Part shown: piece after piece, positions 21,922 to 24,083 of the stretch
Layout of the letters: the number at the start of each line of letters is the position of its first letter
Numbering within the stretch: the stretch's first letter is position 1
NCBI GenBank assembly: GCA_964439745.1
Contig: CAYTQK010000010.1
Location: forward strand, 1 to 24,083
Reading direction: 5' to 3'
DNA length: 24,083 bases
DNA from: CAYTQK01 sp964439745
GTDB lineage: Bacteria; Desulfobacterota; Desulfobacteria; Desulfobacterales; Desulfosudaceae
The notes under the pieces: generated by a model
The model's database searches: none
What the model saw: only the letters and a program-made list of their open reading frames with translations
Told to the model about the DNA's origin: nothing
Translations under genes and position numbers: made by a program

Positions 21922-21949
21922 TTGACAAGCGGACAAACGGTCTTAATTT
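21922..21949 (+). promoter_or_regulatory. Candidate promoter of the fmdB-type gene
   Basis: Perfect TTGACA (21922-21927), then 16 nt, then TAATTT (21944-21949). A 6-bp hairpin CTGAAT-TTCT-ATTCAG (21970-21985) lies between it and the ATG. Confidence 0.5.
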
Positions 21950-22001
21950 TTTTAACCAAAGAAAACAGACTGAATTTCTATTCAGCGAGGGAGAAGAGAC
22001 G

Positions 22002-22289
22002 ATGCCGATTTATGAATATGAATGTGAAAAATGCGGCAAAGTACACGAAGTCTGGCAGAAAATATCTGACGCTCCTTTGACCAAATGCGAACAATGCCAG
22101 GGCAAACTCCACAAACTTATTTCCCGGAGCTCCTTTCATCTCAAGGGGTCCGGCTGGTATGCCACCGATTACGCGGGTAAGTCCGGTGCGGCCGGCAGCA
22201 CCGCATCCGAAACCGGGTCCAAAAAATCCGGTTCCAGCGGGCAGCAGGCAAAAGCGAAAACGGCCCAATCCAATGCCGATAAATCATAG
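22002..22289 (+). CDS. FmdB-family zinc ribbon protein
   Basis: A 95-residue protein starting MPIYEYECEKCGKVHE, the invariant opening of the FmdB (CxxC_CxxC_SSSS) regulatory-protein family. Zinc ligands are Cys8, Cys11, Cys29 and Cys32. The conserved SSFHLKGSGWYATDY follows at about 43-57, then a Ser/Gly/Lys/Ala-rich, probably disordered tail of some 38 residues. The family is named after a putative regulator of formamidase; its real role is unknown. The frame is open 35 codons further upstream, but the family start and GAGGGAG upstream fix the ATG at 22002. It lies 118 nt before groES. Confidence 0.93.
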   Translation: MPIYEYECEKCGKVHEVWQKISDAPLTKCEQCQGKLHKLISRSSFHLKGSGWYATDYAGKSGAAGSTASETGSKKSGSSGQQAKAKTAQSNADKS

Positions 22290-22407
22290 TCTGATGGTTG
22301 TCGATCCGGGACAAGTACCCGGTGTGGCAACGGTTGGATGAACAGGTAATTTGTTTCAGTTTATTTGAATAAAGACATCATTATCTAGTGCAAGGAGGAT
22401 CGACACG
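22290..22407 (+). other. groES leader region, no CIRCE element seen
   Basis: This 118-nt gap has a short hairpin CCGGG/CCCGG (22306-22322) and an AT-rich stretch before the AAGGAGG of groES. I see no CIRCE inverted repeat (TTAGCACTC/GAGTGCTAA) and no clear sigma32 or sigma70 promoter. Heat-shock control, if any, is not evident. Confidence 0.4.
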
Positions 22408-22695
22408 ATGAAATTCAGACCATTGCATGACCGGATTCTGGTACAGCGGGTGGAGCAGGAGACCAAGACCAAGGGAGGAATTATTATTCCTGATACCGCC
22501 AAGGAAAAACCCATTGAAGGCAAGGTGATCGCGGTCGGCCAGGGCCGGATCGGAGAGGACGGCAAAGTGCTGCCGCTGGATATCAAGAAAGGGGATCGGA
22601 TATTGTTCGGCAAATACGGCGGCACCGAAGTCAAGATTGACGGGGAAGAGTATCTGATCATGCGGGAAGACGATGTCCTCGGAATCCTGGAATAG
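22408..22695 (+). CDS. groES: Co-chaperonin GroES
   Basis: The 10-kDa heptameric lid of the GroEL chamber. The 95 residues start MKFRPLHDRILVQRVEQE, carry the mobile loop KTKGGIIIPDTAKEKP with the GroEL-binding III, and end EYLIMREDDVLGILE. The length and all hallmarks are standard. AAGGAGG lies upstream. It precedes groEL by 49 nt in the usual operon order. Confidence 0.97.
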   Translation: MKFRPLHDRILVQRVEQETKTKGGIIIPDTAKEKPIEGKVIAVGQGRIGEDGKVLPLDIKKGDRILFGKYGGTEVKIDGEEYLIMREDDVLGILE

Positions 22696-22744
22696 ATAAT
22701 TTCGCAAACAAGAAAAAATCTGATGGCAAAAAGGAGTGTGTAAA

Positions 22745-24083
<1,339 letters not shown>

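Noticed and set aside
22290..22407. CIRCE or sigma32 control of groESL
   Set aside because: Neither the inverted repeat nor a heat-shock promoter pattern is visible in the leader.

Overview
The window looks like a chromosomal segment of a Gram-negative, fairly GC-rich anaerobe-type delta-proteobacterium (Desulfobacterota, probably the Desulfobacterales side). This rests on lipid A and LPS export genes, a DciA-type helicase factor instead of DnaC, the dnaX-ybaB-recR cluster, a lone GspE-like ATPase, and the protein families present. No sulfur-metabolism or taxonomic marker gene lies in the window, so the placement is an inference.

Layout. Positions 1-9432 (minus strand) form one dense envelope block. 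In transcription order it is uppP, a phosphomanno/phosphoglucomutase, ridA, an MFS transporter, lptF, lptG, a single gene encoding Kdo transferase fused to lipid A 4'-kinase (waaA-lpxK), and a GT4 glycosyltransferase cut by the window edge. A divergent regulatory gap (9433-9707) separates it from a plus-strand GspE/PilB-type ATPase. That gene converges on a minus-strand LysM protein across a bidirectional terminator and an AT-rich non-coding island (11529-11849). The minus strand then carries, in transcription order, two serine tRNAs (CGA, GGA), dnaX, ybaB, recR, a YkgJ-type cysteine-cluster protein, murI and the LysM gene. Upstream of the tRNAs lies a translationally coupled dciA-trmN6-like pair. 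Divergent from dciA, the plus strand has hflK-hflC, closed by a 42-bp perfect palindromic terminator. This terminator is shared with a tiny convergent minus-strand gene encoding a 32-aa AURKAIP1/COX24 (bS22/mS38-like) protein. Divergent from that gene are an unrecognised 177-aa HELIH putative metalloprotein, an FmdB-type zinc ribbon gene, groES and groEL (cut by the edge).

How the genes work together. UppP recycles the undecaprenyl carrier and the mutase supplies sugar-1-phosphates. LpxK and WaaA make Kdo-lipid A, the GT4 enzyme extends the sugar part, and LptF/LptG form the permease that starts LPS transport. MurI and the LysM protein add a peptidoglycan side. DnaX, YbaB, RecR and DciA are replication/repair functions. 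HflKC, the HELIH protein, FmdB and GroESL make a loose proteostasis neighbourhood.

Most of the window is ordinary housekeeping sequence. The points most worth a second look are: the waaA-lpxK fusion; the 32-aa ribosomal-type gene with TTG start, perfect Shine-Dalgarno, consensus promoter and leader hairpin; the uncharacterised HELIH protein divergent from it; the ordered 9-bp repeat in the LysM gene; and the damaged-looking end of groEL (G415R and other changes), which may be a contig-edge artefact. I found no CRISPR array, prophage, complete insertion sequence or defence system.
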